From assembly GCA_949987565.1 (NCBI GenBank), contig OX465105.1, positions 372,001-436,000 on the forward strand: a DNA stretch of 64,000 nt, read 5' to 3'. The notes below the pieces were generated by a model. It made no database searches. It was not told the origin of the DNA and saw only the letters and a program-made list of their open reading frames with translations. Both the position numbers and the translations under genes were made by a program. The DNA comes from Luidia sarsii. Lineage: Eukaryota > Echinodermata > Asteroidea > Paxillosida > Luidiidae. Every line of letters begins with the position of its first letter. The first letter of the stretch is position 1. This document shows positions 1 to 8,536 of this stretch, piece after piece.

Positions 1-307
1 GCAAGATTGGTCTCTGACTGAAATATCATTCGTAGAAAACTCACAAATGACATAATATTTATTAGCGCCTATCTGAGGCTCTCGAAAGCACGCAGGAAGA
101 ACTGTAGTAGTCTCTAGTATTAAACTGTGAAATAACTACAAATATTTACCGACATATTCAAAGAAGTAACCAGTAAAGTGTCTCAATATTCTGCCACCGT
201 TGTCGTCCGATATCGTCTGCTATGAAGCACATCCATGGCCAACATGATTGTTTACAAATAGTGCGCCCTCTATCGGCCACCAGCCTAGCTTTGAGTTTAA
301 TTTATTG
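1..307. other. Unrecognised left flank, no gene seen
   Basis: This stretch has no similarity that I can see to the satellite, the 122-bp repeat or the minisatellite. It contains no convincing open frame of its own. The short frames that reach into it (from 220 and 248) are open only because the neighbouring minisatellite is a multiple of three bases. A GC-richer patch with the text GCGCCCTCTATCGG lies near 261-275; I cannot assign it to a known element. This is probably the only single-copy DNA in the window. Confidence 0.6.
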
Positions 308-447
308 TTAGGGTTTTGGGGTTTACTGGTTAGGGTTTGGGGTTTACTGGTTAGGGTTTGGGGTTTACTGGTTAGGGTTTGGGGTTTACTGGTTAGGGTT
401 TGGGGTTTACTGGTTAGGGTTTGGGGTTTACTGGTTAGGGTTTGGGG
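308..447 (+). repeat. Telomere-like 21-bp minisatellite (6 full units plus a partial)
   Basis: Units start at 308, 330, 351, 372, 393 and 414, with a partial unit at 435-447. Each 21-bp unit reads TTAGGG, then TTTGGGG, then TTTACTGG. The first unit has one extra T and is 22 bp; the others look identical. TTAGGG is the animal-type telomere motif and TTTGGGG resembles other G-rich telomere motifs, so the unit looks like degenerate telomeric sequence that has re-amplified. The G-rich strand is the top strand and runs 5'->3' toward the satellite. The tract has 14 runs of three or more G, so G-quadruplex formation on the top strand is plausible. It sits immediately left of the cassette and is absent from the other two cassettes. 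Because 21 is divisible by three, both strands read as repeated heptapeptides; I consider that incidental. Confidence 0.93.
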
Positions 448-489
448 AATTGTGAAGTCACTTGTATCCTCCACCGAGAAGAATACATA

Positions 490-962
490 ATTCTACAAGT
501 TCATCGTCCGCCTCTACCCTTGTCATAATATCTTCCCTGTATGTTCTAGGGGAATTGGCCATTCAGTCAGATCTATTCGGTTTCAAGATACGCGAAGACA
601 AGGGTGAAAAAATTGTGCAAGAGCACCGCCCGCCTGTATTCTAGTCAACGGGTCTCACCGAATATTCAAAGTTAGGTGGTCATCCTCTCAGACCTGTTCG
701 GTCAAAAGATACGCAAGGACGAATGTAAAATTATTCTACAAGAGAACAGTCCGTCTCTATCCTAGTCAACGGGTCTCGCTGAATATTCAAAGGTTAGCTG
801 GTCATCCTCTCAGACCTGTGCGGTCAAAAGATACGCAAGGACAAGAGTAAAATGATTCTACAAGTGCACCGTGCGTGTCTATTTAAGTGAACAGGTCTCG
901 CTAGATACTCAAAAGTTAGGTGGTCATCCTCTCAGACCTGTTCGGTCTTAAGATACGCAGCG
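490..962 (+). repeat. 122-bp degenerate tandem repeat, four units
   Basis: Unit starts, taken at the landmark ATTCTACAAG or its variant ATTGTGCAAG, fall at 490, 612, 733 and 855, giving spacings of 122, 121 and 122. Each unit continues through a GTCAACGGGTCTC-like part, a CATCCTCTCAGACC-like part (at 560, 681, 803 and 925) and a GATACGCAAGGAC-like part. The first unit is the most divergent in the CATCC segment (CATTCAGTCAGATC). The last unit is cut short where the 10-bp repeat begins. The units differ far more from one another than the satellite monomers do, so this array is older or less homogenised. Confidence 0.9.
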
Positions 963-969
963 ATACGCG
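952..969 (+). repeat. 10-bp repeat GATACGCAGC, two copies
   Basis: The tail of the last 122-bp unit (GATACGCAG) is repeated once as GATACGCG. The equivalent places in cassettes 2 and 3 (near 26162 and 32815) have three copies, a clean 10-bp length difference. This extra copy shifts the reading frame of the overlapping minus-strand frame. Confidence 0.85.
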
Positions 970-981
970 TCACAGCGTCTG

Positions 982-1103
982 GTGAATATGGGGCGATTTG
1001 TTTAGATTTGCACCTGTATAGGCATTTGCATGGTAGCGTGGTGTGAATATGGGGCGACTTACTTAAGTTTGCTTTTGCGTAAGTATTTCTGAAGTAACGC
1101 CAT
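982..1103 (+). repeat. Degenerate 61-bp direct duplication inside cassette 1
   Basis: GTGAATATGGGGCGA occurs at 982 and again at 1043, an offset of 61. The following bases of each copy stay recognisably similar (TTTAGATTTGCACCTG against CTTAAGTTTGCTTTTG). The same pair is present in cassettes 2 and 3 at the matching places. The minus-strand frame at 932-1174 spans both copies, which explains the internal similarity of its translation. Confidence 0.75.
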
Positions 1104-1251
1104 ACAGTAGGTCGAAACAAAAATGAATTTGGAATAAGCCGTCGAACATTGTTAAAATGACTGAAAGCGCACATGTTTAAATTATTTTATCATCACGCAA
1201 AGGAAACTAACCTTTATGACTGAGGAAGTGTGTGTGTTCATGTACTTTTAA

Positions 1252-1728
1252 TGTTCGACGGCAGAGAGAGACCGAGTAGAAACAAGTCAAGCAAGAGGGT
1301 TTGCAAATTAATATTTCATTAAATATGATGCAGGCGAATATTCAAAATTGCCCTAGGAAGAGGTCTAGGGTTCCTATAACGACAAGTGTTAAAGTTACTG
1401 AGTTTGGAGAACATTTCTTTTGATGGTTTTCCACGGAAAGGCAACGACCCTTCATCTGTCTGAGTGTCAACTGTGTAATCATACGAGCGGACGTTACTTC
1501 GCAGATTTTGGAGGTGATGGGCAGAGACATATTCCTTGCGTGTTCATATCGTTTTACATTTTAGGTTTTGATTCTTGAAACTTGGCTTGAAAGTAGCCCT
1601 AGGATTCCTCGAATGGCCTGAGTCAAAACATCTGAATTCGGGGTCAATTTGTATTCAAACATTTTCAGGAGAAGGGAGCGACCCTACCTGTTTCTCTGAA
1701 CTGCCATTGTCCAGTCGCTGGCATTATG
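1252..1728 (+). repeat. Distinctive edge monomer of block 1
   Basis: The first monomer of the block is 476 bp rather than 464. The extra bases lie between GGCAGAGAG and GGGTTTGCAAATT, where AGACCGAGTAG then AAACAAGTCAAGCAAGAG replaces the usual TAACTGAGTAGGAATATA. The same long form opens block 2 (26474) and block 3 (33127) and I see it nowhere else. It therefore travels with the cassette and marks the cassette-to-satellite border. Confidence 0.88.
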
Positions 1729-1775
1729 GTCGACGGCAGAGAGTAACTGAGTAGGAATATAGGGTTTGCAAATTA

Positions 1776-1791
1776 ATATTTAATTAAATAT
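1776..1791. repeat. 16-bp perfect palindrome variant with a PacI site (first of about 20)
   Basis: ATATTTAATTAAATAT is its own reverse complement and contains TTAATTAA. It arises where the usual TATTTCATTAAAT has an A in place of C. I find it near 1.78, 3.63, 4.56, 6.42, 7.35, 8.74, 10.60, 11.06, 11.99, 12.92, 14.77, 15.24, 17.56, 18.03, 18.95, 20.81, 21.27, 23.59, 27.00 and 33.65 kb, and nowhere to the right. Confidence 0.85.
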
Positions 1792-2228
1792 AATGCTGAC
1801 AAGATTCAAAGTTGCCATAAGAAGAGGTCTAGGGTTCCTCTAACGACAAGTGTTAAAGTTACTGAGTTTGGAGAACATTTCTTTTGATGGTTTTCCACGG
1901 AAAGGCAACGACCCTTCATCCATCTGAGTGTCAACTGTGTATTCATACGATCGGACGTTCATTCGCAGATTTAGCAGGCGATGGGCAGAGACATATTCCT
2001 TGCGTGTTCATATCGTTTTACATTTTAGGTTTTGATTCTTGAAACTTGGCTTGAAAGTAGCCCTAGGATTCCTCGAATGGCCTGAGTCAAAACATCTCAA
2101 TTCCAAGTCAATTTCTATTCAAACATTTTCAGGAGAAGGGAGCGACCCTACCTGTTTCTCTGAGCTGCCTTTGTCCAGTCGCTGGCATTATGGTCGACGG
2201 CAGAGAGTAACTGAGTAGGAATATAGGG

Positions 2229-2692
2229 TTTGCAAATTAATATTTCATTAAATATGATGCTGACGAGATTCAAATTTGCCCTAAGAAGAGGTCTAGGGTT
2301 CCTCTAACGACAAGTGTTAACGTTACTGAGCTTGGAGAACATTTCTTTTGATAATTTTCCACGGAAAGGCAACGACCTTTCATCTGTCTGAGTGTCAACT
2401 GTGTATTCACACGAGCGGACGTTGATTCGCAGATTCTGCAGGTGATGGGCAGAGACATATTCCTTGCGTGTTAATATCGTTTTACATTTTAGGTTTTCAT
2501 TCTTGAAACTTGGCTTGAAAGTAGCCCTAGGATTCCTCGAATGGCCTGAGTCAAAACATCTGAATTCGGAGTCAATTTCTATTCAAACATTTTCAGGAGA
2601 AGGGAGCGACCCTACCTGTTTCTCTGAGCTGCCATTGTCCAGTCGCTGGCATTATGGTCGACGGCAGAGAGTAACTGAGTAGGAAGATAGTG
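2229..2692 (+). repeat. Representative monomer showing two related halves (234 + 230 bp)
   Basis: Half A is 2229-2462 and half B is 2463-2692. At a constant offset of 234, several segments pair without gaps: TTTGCAAATTAATATT with CTTGCGTGTTAATATC, AGATTCAAATTTGCC with TTCTTGAAACTTGGC, TAGGGTTCCTCTAA with TAGGATTCCTCGAA, and GGAGAACATTTCTTTT with GGAGTCAATTTCTATT. From 2294-2337 against 2528-2571, I count 28 matches in 44 positions. Similarity continues past ACGACC against GCGACC and needs a 2-base gap near CTGAG. The 464-bp unit therefore looks like a fixed dimer of an older repeat of about 232 bp. Confidence 0.85.
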
Positions 2693-5600
2693 TTTGCAAA
2701 TTAATATTTCATTAAATATGATGCTGACAAGATTCAAATTTGCCCTAAGAAGAGGTCTAGGGTTTCTCTAACGACAAGTGTTAAAGTTACTGAGTTTGGA
2801 GAACATTTCTTTTGATGGTTTTCCACGGAAAGGCAACGACCCTTCATTCGTCTGAGTGTCAACTGTGTATTCATACGAGCGGACGTTGATTCGCAGATTT
2901 TGCAGGTGATGGGCAGAGATATATTCCTTGCGTGTTCATATCGTAATACATTTGAGGTTTTCATCCTTGAAAATTGGCTTGAAAGTAGCCCTAGGATTCC
3001 TCGAATGGCCTGAGTCAAAACATCTGAATTCGGAGTCAATTTCTATTCAAACATTTTTAGGAGAAGGGAGCGACCCTACCTGTTTCTCTGAGCTGCCATT
3101 GTCCAGTCGCTGGCATTATGGTCGACGGCAGAGAGTAACTGAGTAGGAAGATAGGGTTTGCAAATTAATATTTCATTAAATATGATGCTGACAAGATTCA
3201 AATTTTGCCCTAAGAAGAGGTCTAGGGTTTCTCTAACGACAAGTGATAAAGTTACTGAGTTTGGAGAACATTTCTTTTGATGGTTTTCCACGGAAAGGCA
3301 ACGACCCTTTATCCATCTGAGTGTCAACTGTGTATTCATACGATCGGACGTTGATTCGCAGATTTTGCAGGTGATGGGCAGAGACATATTCCTTGCGTGT
3401 TCATATCGTTTTACATTTTAGGTTTTGATTCTTGAAACTTGGCTTGAAAGTAGCCCTAGGATTCCTCGAATGGCCTGAGTCAAAACATCTGAATTCGGGG
3501 TCAATTTCTATTCAAACATTTTCAGGAGAAGGGAGCGACCCTACCTGTTTCTCTGAGCTGCCTTTGTCCAGTCGCTGGCATTATGGTCGACGGCAGAGAG
3601 TAACTGAGTAGGAATATAGGGTTTGCAAATTAATATTTAATTAAATATGATGCTGACAAGATTCAAATTTGCCCTAAGAAGAGGTCTAGGGTTCCTCTAA
3701 CGACAAGTGTTAAAGTTACTGACTTTGGAGAACATTTCTTTTGATGGTTTTCCACGGAAAGGCAACGACCCTTTATCCATCTGAGTGTCAACTGTGTATT
3801 CATACGATCGGACGTTGATTCGCAGATTTTGCAGGTGATGGGCAGAGACATATTCCTTGCGTGTTCATATCGTTTTACATTTTAGGTTTTGATTCTTGAA
3901 ACTTGGCTTGAAAGTAGCCCTAGGATTCCTCGAATGGCCTGAGTCAAAACATCTGAATTCGGGGTCAATTTCTATTCAAACATTTTCAGGAGAAGGGAGC
4001 GACCCTACCTGTTTCTCTGAGCTGCCATTGTCCAGTCGCTGGCACTATGGTCGACGGCAGAGAGTAACTGAGTAGGAAGATAGGGTTTGCAAATTAATAT
4101 TTCATTAAATATGATGCTGACAAGATTCAAATTTGCCCTGGCAAGAGGTCTAGGGTTCCTCTAACGACAAGCGTTAAAGTTACTGACTTTGGAGAACATT
4201 TCTTTTGATGATTTTCCACGGAAAGGCAACGACCTTTCATCTGTCTGAGTGTCAACTGTGTATTCACACGAGCGGACGTTGAGTCGCAGATTTTGCAGGT
4301 GATGGGCAGAGATATATTCTTTGCGTGTTCATATCGTCTTACACTTTAGGTTTTCATCCTTGAAAATTGTCTTGAAAGTAGCCCTAGGATTCCTCGAATG
4401 GCCTGAGTCAAAACATCTGAATTCGGGGTCAATTTCTATTCAAACATTTTCAGGAGAAGGGAGCGACCCTACCTGTTTCTCTGAGCTGCCATTGTCCAGT
4501 CGCTGGCATTATGGTCGACGGCAGAGAGTAACTGAGTAGGAATATAGGGTTTGCAAATTAATATTTAATTAAATATAATGCTGACAAGATTCAAAGTTGC
4601 CATAAGAAGAGGTCTAGGGTTCCTCTAACGACAAGTGTTAAAGTTACTGAGTTTGGAGAACATTTCTTTTGATGGTTTTCCACGGAAAGGCAACGACCCT
4701 TCATCCATCTGAGTGTCAACTGTGTATTCATACGATCGGACGTTGATTCGCAGATTTAGCAGGCGATGGGCAGAGACATATTCCTTGCGTGTTCATATCG
4801 TTTTACATTTTAGGTTTTGATTCTTGAAACTTGGCTTGAAAGTAGCCCTAGGATTCCTCGAATGGCCGGAGTCAAAACATCTGAATTCCAAGTCAATTTC
4901 TATTCAAACATTTTCAGGAGAAGGGAGCGACCCTACCTGTTTCTCTGAGCTGCCATTGTCCAGTCGCTGGCATTATGGTCGACGGCAGAGAGTAACTGAG
5001 TAGGAATATAGGGTTTGCAAATTAATATTTCATTAAATATGATGCTGACGAGATTCAAATTTGCCCTAAGAAGAGGTCTAGGGTTCCTCTAACGACAAGT
5101 GTTAACGTTACTGAGCTTGGAGAACATTTCTTTTGATAATTTTCCTCGGAAAGGCAACGACCTTTCATCTGTCTGAGTGTCAACTGTGTATTCACACGAG
5201 CGGACGTTGATTCGCAGATTCTGCAGGTGATGGGCAGAGACATATTCCTTGCGTGTTAATATCGTTTTACATTTTAGGTTTTCATTCTTGAAACTTGGCT
5301 TGAAAGTAGCCCTAGGATTCCTCGAATGGCCTGAGTCAAAACATCTGAATTCGGGGTCAATTTCTATTCAAACATTTTCAGGAGAAGGGAGCGACCCTAC
5401 CTGTTTCTCTGAGCTGCCATTGTCCAGTCGCTGGCATTATGGTCGACGGCAGAGAGTAACTGAGTAGGAAGATAGTGTTTGCAAATTAATATTTCATTAA
5501 ATATGATGCTGACAAGATTCAAATTTGCCCTAAGAAGAGGTCTAGGGTTTCTCTAACGACAAGTGTTAAAGTTACTGAGTTTGGAGAACATTTCTTTTGA

Positions 5601-8536
5601 TGGTTTTCCACGGAAAGGCAACGACCCTTCATTCGTCTGAGTGTCAACTGTGTATTCATACGAGCGGACGTTGATTCGCAGATTTTGCAGGTGATGGGCA
5701 GAGATATATTCCTTGCGTGTTCATATCGTAATACATTTGAGGTTTTCATCCTTGAAAATTGGCTTGAAAGTAGCCCTAGGATTCCTCGAATGGCCTGAGT
5801 CAAAACATCTGAATTCGGAGTCAATTTCTATTCAAACATTTTTAGGAGAAGGGAGCGACCCTACCTGTTTCTCTGAGCTGCCATTGTCCAGTCGCTGGCA
5901 TTATGGTCGACGGCAGAGAGTAACTGAGTAGGAAGATAGGGTTTGCAAATTAATATTTCATTAAATATGATGCTGACAAGATTCAAATTTTGCCCTAAGA
6001 AGAGGTCTAGGGTTTCTCTAACGACAAGTGATAAAGTTACTGAGTTTGGAGAACATTTCTTTTGATGGTTTTCCACGGAAAGGCAACGACCCTTTATCCA
6101 TCTGAGTGTCAACTGTGTATTCATACGATCGGACGTTGATTCGCAGATTTTGCAGGTGATGGGCAGAGACATATTCCTTGCGTGTTCATATCGTTTTACA
6201 TTTTAGGTTTTGATTCTTGAAACTTGGCTTGAAAGTAGCCCTAGGATTCCTCGAATGGCCTGAGTCAAAACATCTGAATTCGGGGTCAATTTCTATTCAA
6301 ACATTTTCAGGAGAAGGGAGCGACCCTACCTGTTTCTCTGAGCTGCCTTTGTCCAGTCGCTGGCATTATGGTCGACGGCAGAGAGTAACTGAGTAGGAAT
6401 ATAGGGTTTGCAAATTAATATTTAATTAAATATGATGCTGACAAGATTCAAATTTGCCCTAAGAAGAGGTCTAGGGTTCCTCTAACGACAAGTGTTAAAG
6501 TTACTGACTTTGGAGAACATTTCTTTTGATGGTTTTCCACGGAAAGGCAACGACCCTTTATCCATCTGAGTGTCAACTGTGTATTCATACGATCGGACGT
6601 TGATTCGCAGATTTTGCAGGTGATGGGCAGAGACATATTCCTTGCGTGTTCATATCGTTTTACATTTTAGGTTTTGATTCTTGAAACTTGGCTTGAAAGT
6701 AGCCCTAGGATTCCTCGAATGGCCTGAGTCAAAACATCTGAATTCGGGGTCAATTTCTATTCAAACATTTTCAGGAGAAGGGAGCGACCCTACCTGTTTC
6801 TCTGAGCTGCCATTGTCCAGTCGCTGGCACTATGGTCGACGGCAGAGAGTAACTGAGTAGGAAGATAGGGTTTGCAAATTAATATTTCATTAAATATGAT
6901 GCTGACAAGATTCAAATTTGCCCTGGCAAGAGGTCTAGGGTTCCTCTAACGACAAGCGTTAAAGTTACTGACTTTGGAGAACATTTCTTTTGATGATTTT
7001 CCACGGAAAGGCAACGACCTTTCATCTGTCTGAGTGTCAACTGTGTATTCACACGAGCGGACGTTGAGTCGCAGATTTTGCAGGTGATGGGCAGAGATAT
7101 ATTCTTTGCGTGTTCATATCGTCTTACACTTTAGGTTTTCATCCTTGAAAATTGTCTTGAAAGTAGCCCTAGGATTCCTCGAATGGCCTGAGTCAAAACA
7201 TCTGAATTCGGGGTCAATTTCTATTCAAACATTTTCAGGAGAAGGGAGCGACCCTACCTGTTTCTCTGAGCTGCCATTGTCCAGTCGCTGGCATTATGGT
7301 CGACGGCAGAGAGTAACTGAGTAGGAATATAGGGTTTGCAAATTAATATTTAATTAAATATAATGCTGACAAGATTCAAAGTTGCCATAAGAAGAGGTCT
7401 AGGGTTCCTCTAACGACAAGTGTTAAAGTTACTGAGTTTGGAGAACATTTCTTTTGATGGTTTTCCACGGAAAGGCAACGACCCTTCATCCATCTGAGTG
7501 TCAACTGTGTATTCATACGATCGGACGTTGATTCGCAGATTTAGCAGGCGATGGGCAGAGACATATTCCTTGCGTGTTCATATCGTTTTACATTTTAGGT
7601 TTTGATTCTTGAAACTTGGCTTGAAAGTAGCCCTAGGATTCCTCGAATGGCCGGAGTCAAAACATCTGAATTCCAAGTCAATTTCTATTCAAACATTTTC
7701 AGGAGAAGGGAGCGACCCTACCTGTTTCTCTGAGCTGCCATTGTCCAGTCGCTGGCATTATGGTCGACGGCAGAGAGTAACTGAGTAGGAATATAGGGTT
7801 TGCAAATTAATATTTCATTAAATATGATGCTGACGAGATTCAAATTTGCCCTAAGAAGAGGTCTAGGGTTCCTCTAACGACAAGTGTTAACGTTACTGAG
7901 CTTGGAGAACATTTCTTTTGATAATTTTCCTCGGAAAGGCAACGACCTTTCATCTGTCTGAGTGTCAACTGTGTATTCACACGAGCGGACGTTGATTCGC
8001 AGATTCTGCAGGTGATGGGCAGAGACATATTCCTTGCGTGTTAATATCGTTTTACATTTTAGGTTTTCATTCTTGAAACTTGGCTTGAAAGTAGCCCTAG
8101 GATTCCTCGAATGGCCTGAGTCAAAACATCTGAATTCGGAGTCAATTTCTATTCAAACATTTTCAGGAGAAGGGAGCGACCCTACCTGTTTCTCTGAGCT
8201 GCCATTGTCCAGTCGCTGGCATTATGGTCGACGGCAGAGAGTAACTGAGTAGGAAGATAGTGTTTGCAAATTAATATTTCATTAAATATGATGCTGACAA
8301 GATTCAAATTTGCCCTAAGAAGAGGTCTAGGGTTTCTCTAACGACAAGTGTTAAAGTTACTGAGTTTGGAGAACATTTCTTTTGATGGTTTTCCACGGAA
8401 AGGCAACGACCCTTTATCCATCTGAGTGTCAACTGTGTATTCATACGATCGGACGTTGATTCGCAGATTTTGCAGGTGATGGGCAGAGACATATTCCTTG
8501 CGTGTTCATATCGTTTTACATTTTAGGTTTTGATTC

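Larger units (their letters stand above)
932..1174 (-). other. 80-codon minus-strand frame in cassette 1, probably not a gene
   Basis: This frame starts with a true ATG (CAT at 1172-1174) and is present with the same start in all three cassettes (matching frames end at 26158 and 32811, 78 codons each). I do not recognise the product. The translation is basic and has no visible domain, signal peptide or membrane segment. Its two middle segments resemble each other because they span the 61-bp duplication. The last residues differ between copies because the 10-bp repeat is present twice here and three times elsewhere, which shifts the frame. Most of the few differences between copies change the amino acid (Asn/Asp, Val/Leu, Cys/Trp, Ser/Thr), which does not look like purifying selection. 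Best read as an open frame by chance in a duplicated segment. Confidence 0.45.
448..1251. repeat. Cassette 1: complex non-satellite segment at the array edge
   Basis: This is the first of three related segments; the others are 25284-26473 and 31937-33126. Homology to the others begins near 449 (TTGTGAAGT; matches near 25395) and continues to the satellite junction at 1252. In order it holds a 122-bp tandem repeat, a 10-bp repeat (two copies here), a degenerate 61-bp direct duplication and a short TG run. It is shorter than the other two: it lacks about 110 bp on the left, where the minisatellite sits instead, about 33 bp just inside, and about two 122-bp units. It joins the satellite at a distinctive longer edge monomer. 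No gene is recognised. Its position beside the unrecognised flank suggests it is the native border of the array and the likely source of the internal cassettes. Confidence 0.85.
1700..8412 (+). repeat. Higher-order repeat of 2785 bp (six monomers), about 2.4 copies
   Basis: Variant monomers recur at an offset of 2785. Examples are the extra-T monomer at 3201 and 5986, the GGCACTATGG variant at 4041 and 6826, and the GTGTTAATATCG variant at 2468, 5253 and 8038. Copies run about 1700-4485, 4486-7270 and 7271-8412. Register is lost at 8413, where CCCTTTATCCATC replaces CCCTTCATTCGTC. Differences between copies are scattered single bases, for example TTTTCCACGG at 2355 against TTTTCCTCGG at 5140. 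Confidence 0.88.

Noticed and set aside
255..285. GCGCCCTCTATCGG as the end of a short transposable element
   Set aside because: The text resembles ends of some short elements in invertebrate genomes, but I found no inverted partner and no target-site duplication in the window.
220..490. Frames on both strands reading as heptapeptide repeats across the minisatellite
   Set aside because: The 21-bp unit is a multiple of three without stops in these frames, which forces long open frames on both strands. There is no supporting start context or homology.
490..1251. tRNA-derived SINE in the cassette
   Set aside because: No convincing pair of A-box and B-box promoter elements at normal spacing, no poly-A or simple tail, and no flanking target duplication.
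1201..1251. Promoter upstream of block 1
   Set aside because: AT-rich text and a TG run are present, but no transcription start or gene is supported downstream.
2334..2400. CENP-B box or other centromere-protein motif in the monomer
   Set aside because: I looked for the TTCG-N-GGAA-type core of the CENP-B box and did not find a convincing match in the monomer. A centromeric role is not excluded, only unsupported.
2270..2458. Minus-strand 60-103-codon frames repeated in many monomers
   Set aside because: Some copies have a true ATG, but many lose it (ACATAT to ATATAT) or change length when a single T is inserted. No domain is recognisable and the differences show no bias toward silent changes.
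2464..2682. Plus-strand 72-codon frame repeated in dozens of monomers
   Set aside because: It begins with TTG rather than ATG, lies inside the satellite monomer, and varies with the monomer subtype in ways that change amino acids freely. It is a repeat echo, not a gene family.
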